Of a DNA stretch of 64,000 bases, positions 62,664 through 64,000 are shown piece by piece. The notes below the pieces were generated by a model. That model saw only the letters and a program-made list of their open reading frames with translations. It was not told where the DNA came from and made no database searches. Positions within the stretch are counted from its first letter, which is position 1; each line of letters starts with the position of its first letter. The DNA comes from Salinarimonas soli (GTDB lineage: Bacteria > Pseudomonadota > Alphaproteobacteria > Rhizobiales > Beijerinckiaceae). The translations under genes were made by a program, and so were the position numbers. Location of the stretch: assembly GCF_008386575.1 (NCBI RefSeq), contig NZ_VUOA01000037.1:1-64000 (forward strand). The letters run 5' to 3'.

Positions 62664-64000
62664 TCACGGGAGGGGCTGGTACGACCTTTGCTCGGCCGGC
62701 TTCACGCCGCGGCTGAGATTGAGAGCCGAGATGATCAGGGCCACGTGCGAGAACGCTTGGGGCATGTTGCCCAGGAGGCGGCCGGCACGGGCGTCGTACT
62801 CCTCCGAGAGCAGGCCCACGTCGTTGCACAGACCGACCAGACGATCGAACAGCGCGCGCGCATCCTCGATGCGGCCGAGCTGACGATAGGCATCGACAAG
62901 CCAGAAGCTGCAGGCCAGGAACGCACCCTCGCCCACAGGGAGCCCGTCGGCGCTCTCCTGGGTGTCGTAGCGCAGGAGCAGCCCGTCCCGGCACAGACGT
63001 TCCTCCACCGCCTCGACGGTGCCCCGGATGCGAGGGTCGCCGGCGGTCAGGAAACCGACGGCGGGGAGAAGGAGGAGGCTCGCATCGAGGCCGCTCGCTC
63101 CATAGGACCTCACGAAGGTTCCGCCGACGGGATCGTAGCCGCGGGCGCAGACCTGCTCGTGGATTGCGTCGCGCTCGCGGCGCCAGTCGTCCACCGGCGC
63201 GTCGAGCCCGAAGGCCTCGGCGCTGCGGATCCCGCGGTCGAAGGCCACCCAGGCCATGACCTTGGAATGCACGAAGTGCTGCGGCTCGCCGCGAACCTCC
63301 CAGATGCCCTGGTCGGGCTCGCGCCAGATCCCGGAGAGGTGGTTCAGCATCGCGCGCTGGATTGCCCAGGAGCGCTCGTCCTCCGGCAGGCCGCCGCAGC
63401 GCGCCTGGTGCAGCGCGTCCATGACCTGCCCGTAGACGTCGAGCTGGCGCTGACTGTGGGCGGCGTTGCCGATGCGCACGGGAGCGGATCCCTCGTAGCC
63501 GGGGAGCCAGTCAGCGGTCCATTCGGTCAGGCGCCGCTCGCCGGCCAGGCCATACATGATCCGCATCTGGTCCGGGCTTCCCGCGATCGCCCGCACGAGC
63601 CAGTCCCGCCACGCACGGGCCTCCTGGTAATAGCCGGCGTTCATGAGCGCCAGAAGGGACAGGGTCGCGTCGCGCAGCCAGCAGAAGCGATAATCCCAGT
63701 TTCTCACGCCGCCAATCGCCTCCGGAAGCGACGTGGTCGCGGCGGCCACGATGCCGCCCGTCGGCGCGTAGGTCAGGGCTTTGAGCACCATCAAGGACCG
63801 GCGAACGGCCGTCGACCAAGCCGGCGGCAGCTCCGCCGCGTCACCCATGACCTCGTCCGACTGCGCGACCCATCCTCGCCAGAATCGCTCCGTCTCGTCG
63901 AGCGCGGTTGCAACGTCGATCGGGCGGGGAAGGGGACCGTGCGAGGCGCCATAGCTCAGGACGAAGGGCACCACCTCCCCGGCCTCTACCGTGAAATCGG
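62664..64000 (-). CDS. Glycoside hydrolase family 15 protein (glucoamylase/trehalase), 5'-truncated by window edge
   Basis: At least 445 residues of a GH15 (alpha/alpha)6-barrel enzyme are visible; the coding frame runs off the right edge, so about 150 N-terminal residues are missing. The family core AIGGVRNWDYRFCWLRDATLSLLALMNAGYYQEA is present, as is GYEGSAPVRIGNAAHSQRQLDVYGQVMDAL. GEGAFLACSFWLVDAYRQLGR carries the second catalytic glutamate region. Members hydrolyse trehalose or alpha-1,4-glucans. It follows the GT2 gene region on the minus strand, 458 nt away. Confidence 0.9.
   Translation of the reverse strand, partial: DFTVEAGEVVPFVLSYGASHGPLPRPIDVATALDETERFWRGWVAQSDEVMGDAAELPPAWSTAVRRSLMVLKALTYAPTGGIVAAATTSLPEAIGGVRNWDYRFCWLRDATLSLLALMNAGYYQEARAWRDWLVRAIAGSPDQMRIMYGLAGERRLTEWTADWLPGYEGSAPVRIGNAAHSQRQLDVYGQVMDALHQARCGGLPEDERSWAIQRAMLNHLSGIWREPDQGIWEVRGEPQHFVHSKVMAWVAFDRGIRSAEAFGLDAPVDDWRRERDAIHEQVCARGYDPVGGTFVRSYGASGLDASLLLLPAVGFLTAGDPRIRGTVEAVEERLCRDGLLLRYDTQESADGLPVGEGAFLACSFWLVDAYRQLGRIEDARALFDRLVGLCNDVGLLSEEYDARAGRLLGNMPQAFSHVALIISALNLSRGVKPAEQRSYQPLP

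Overview
The window is ordinary, gene-dense chromosome from a very GC-rich alphaproteobacterium. A PopZ gene in front of valS, the clpS-clpA pair beside a phasin gene, a D,D-carboxypeptidase with a SPOR domain, many GTG/TTG starts and several small families typical of the group (DUF1489, the ECRRL-type small protein, the MCP-Cache protein) point to the Hyphomicrobiales (Rhizobiales), most like Methylobacterium and its relatives. The species cannot be fixed from the sequence alone. I see no prophage, integrase, transposase, CRISPR array or restriction/defence locus.

Layout. 0.3-8 kb: polar organiser PopZ, valyl-tRNA synthetase, DUF2459 and YqaA membrane proteins, then a biotin-dependent acyl-CoA carboxylase alpha subunit and DUF1489, mostly on the plus strand. 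8-15.6 kb: clpS-clpA, phasin with a promoter flanked by twin operators, a D,D-carboxypeptidase, and a DnaJ/VWA pair. 15.7-27.9 kb: MFS pumps, DUF411, PAP2 and lipid kinase, RraA-like aldolase, a CheY-like receiver, Ppx/GppA coupled to rlmE, a duplicated Cys-rich secreted protein, a dienelactone hydrolase and guaB. 27.9-35.6 kb: an RND efflux permease and adaptor, a three-repeat secreted protein and a YfhO-type membrane protein. 35.8-44.6 kb: a catabolic block. Nitroreductase and flavin reductase come first, then a TRAP transporter with fused DctQM, DctP and an SDR, divergent from an IclR regulator, an acyl-CoA synthetase and a tandem-DUF296 protein. 44.8-55.4 kb: DedA, pdxY, EEP phosphatase, phzF-nudix, a PAS-like protein divergent from an MCP/Cache protein, leuA behind a leucine-rich leader peptide, an Lrp regulator divergent from phenylalanine hydroxylase, and tRNA-Lys(CTT). 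55.5-64 kb: VanZ-like and GT87 membrane proteins, Old Yellow Enzyme, a secreted alpha/beta hydrolase, a Crp-family regulator, a GT2 glycosyltransferase and a GH15 glucoamylase/trehalase cut by the window edge.

How the genes work together. The clearest regulatory units are the phasin promoter, where two identical 11-bp palindromes 31 bp apart bracket a TTGACA/CATACT promoter (PhaR-like repression), and the leuA leader, which has leucine codons followed by competing hairpins. The rraA-like gene has its Shine-Dalgarno buried in a perfect hairpin. The TRAP/IclR block reads as a carboxylate uptake, activation and oxidation system. No wholly new multi-gene system is evident. The best leads are these regulatory structures, the tandem DUF296 protein and a dispersed repeat with compensatory base changes.
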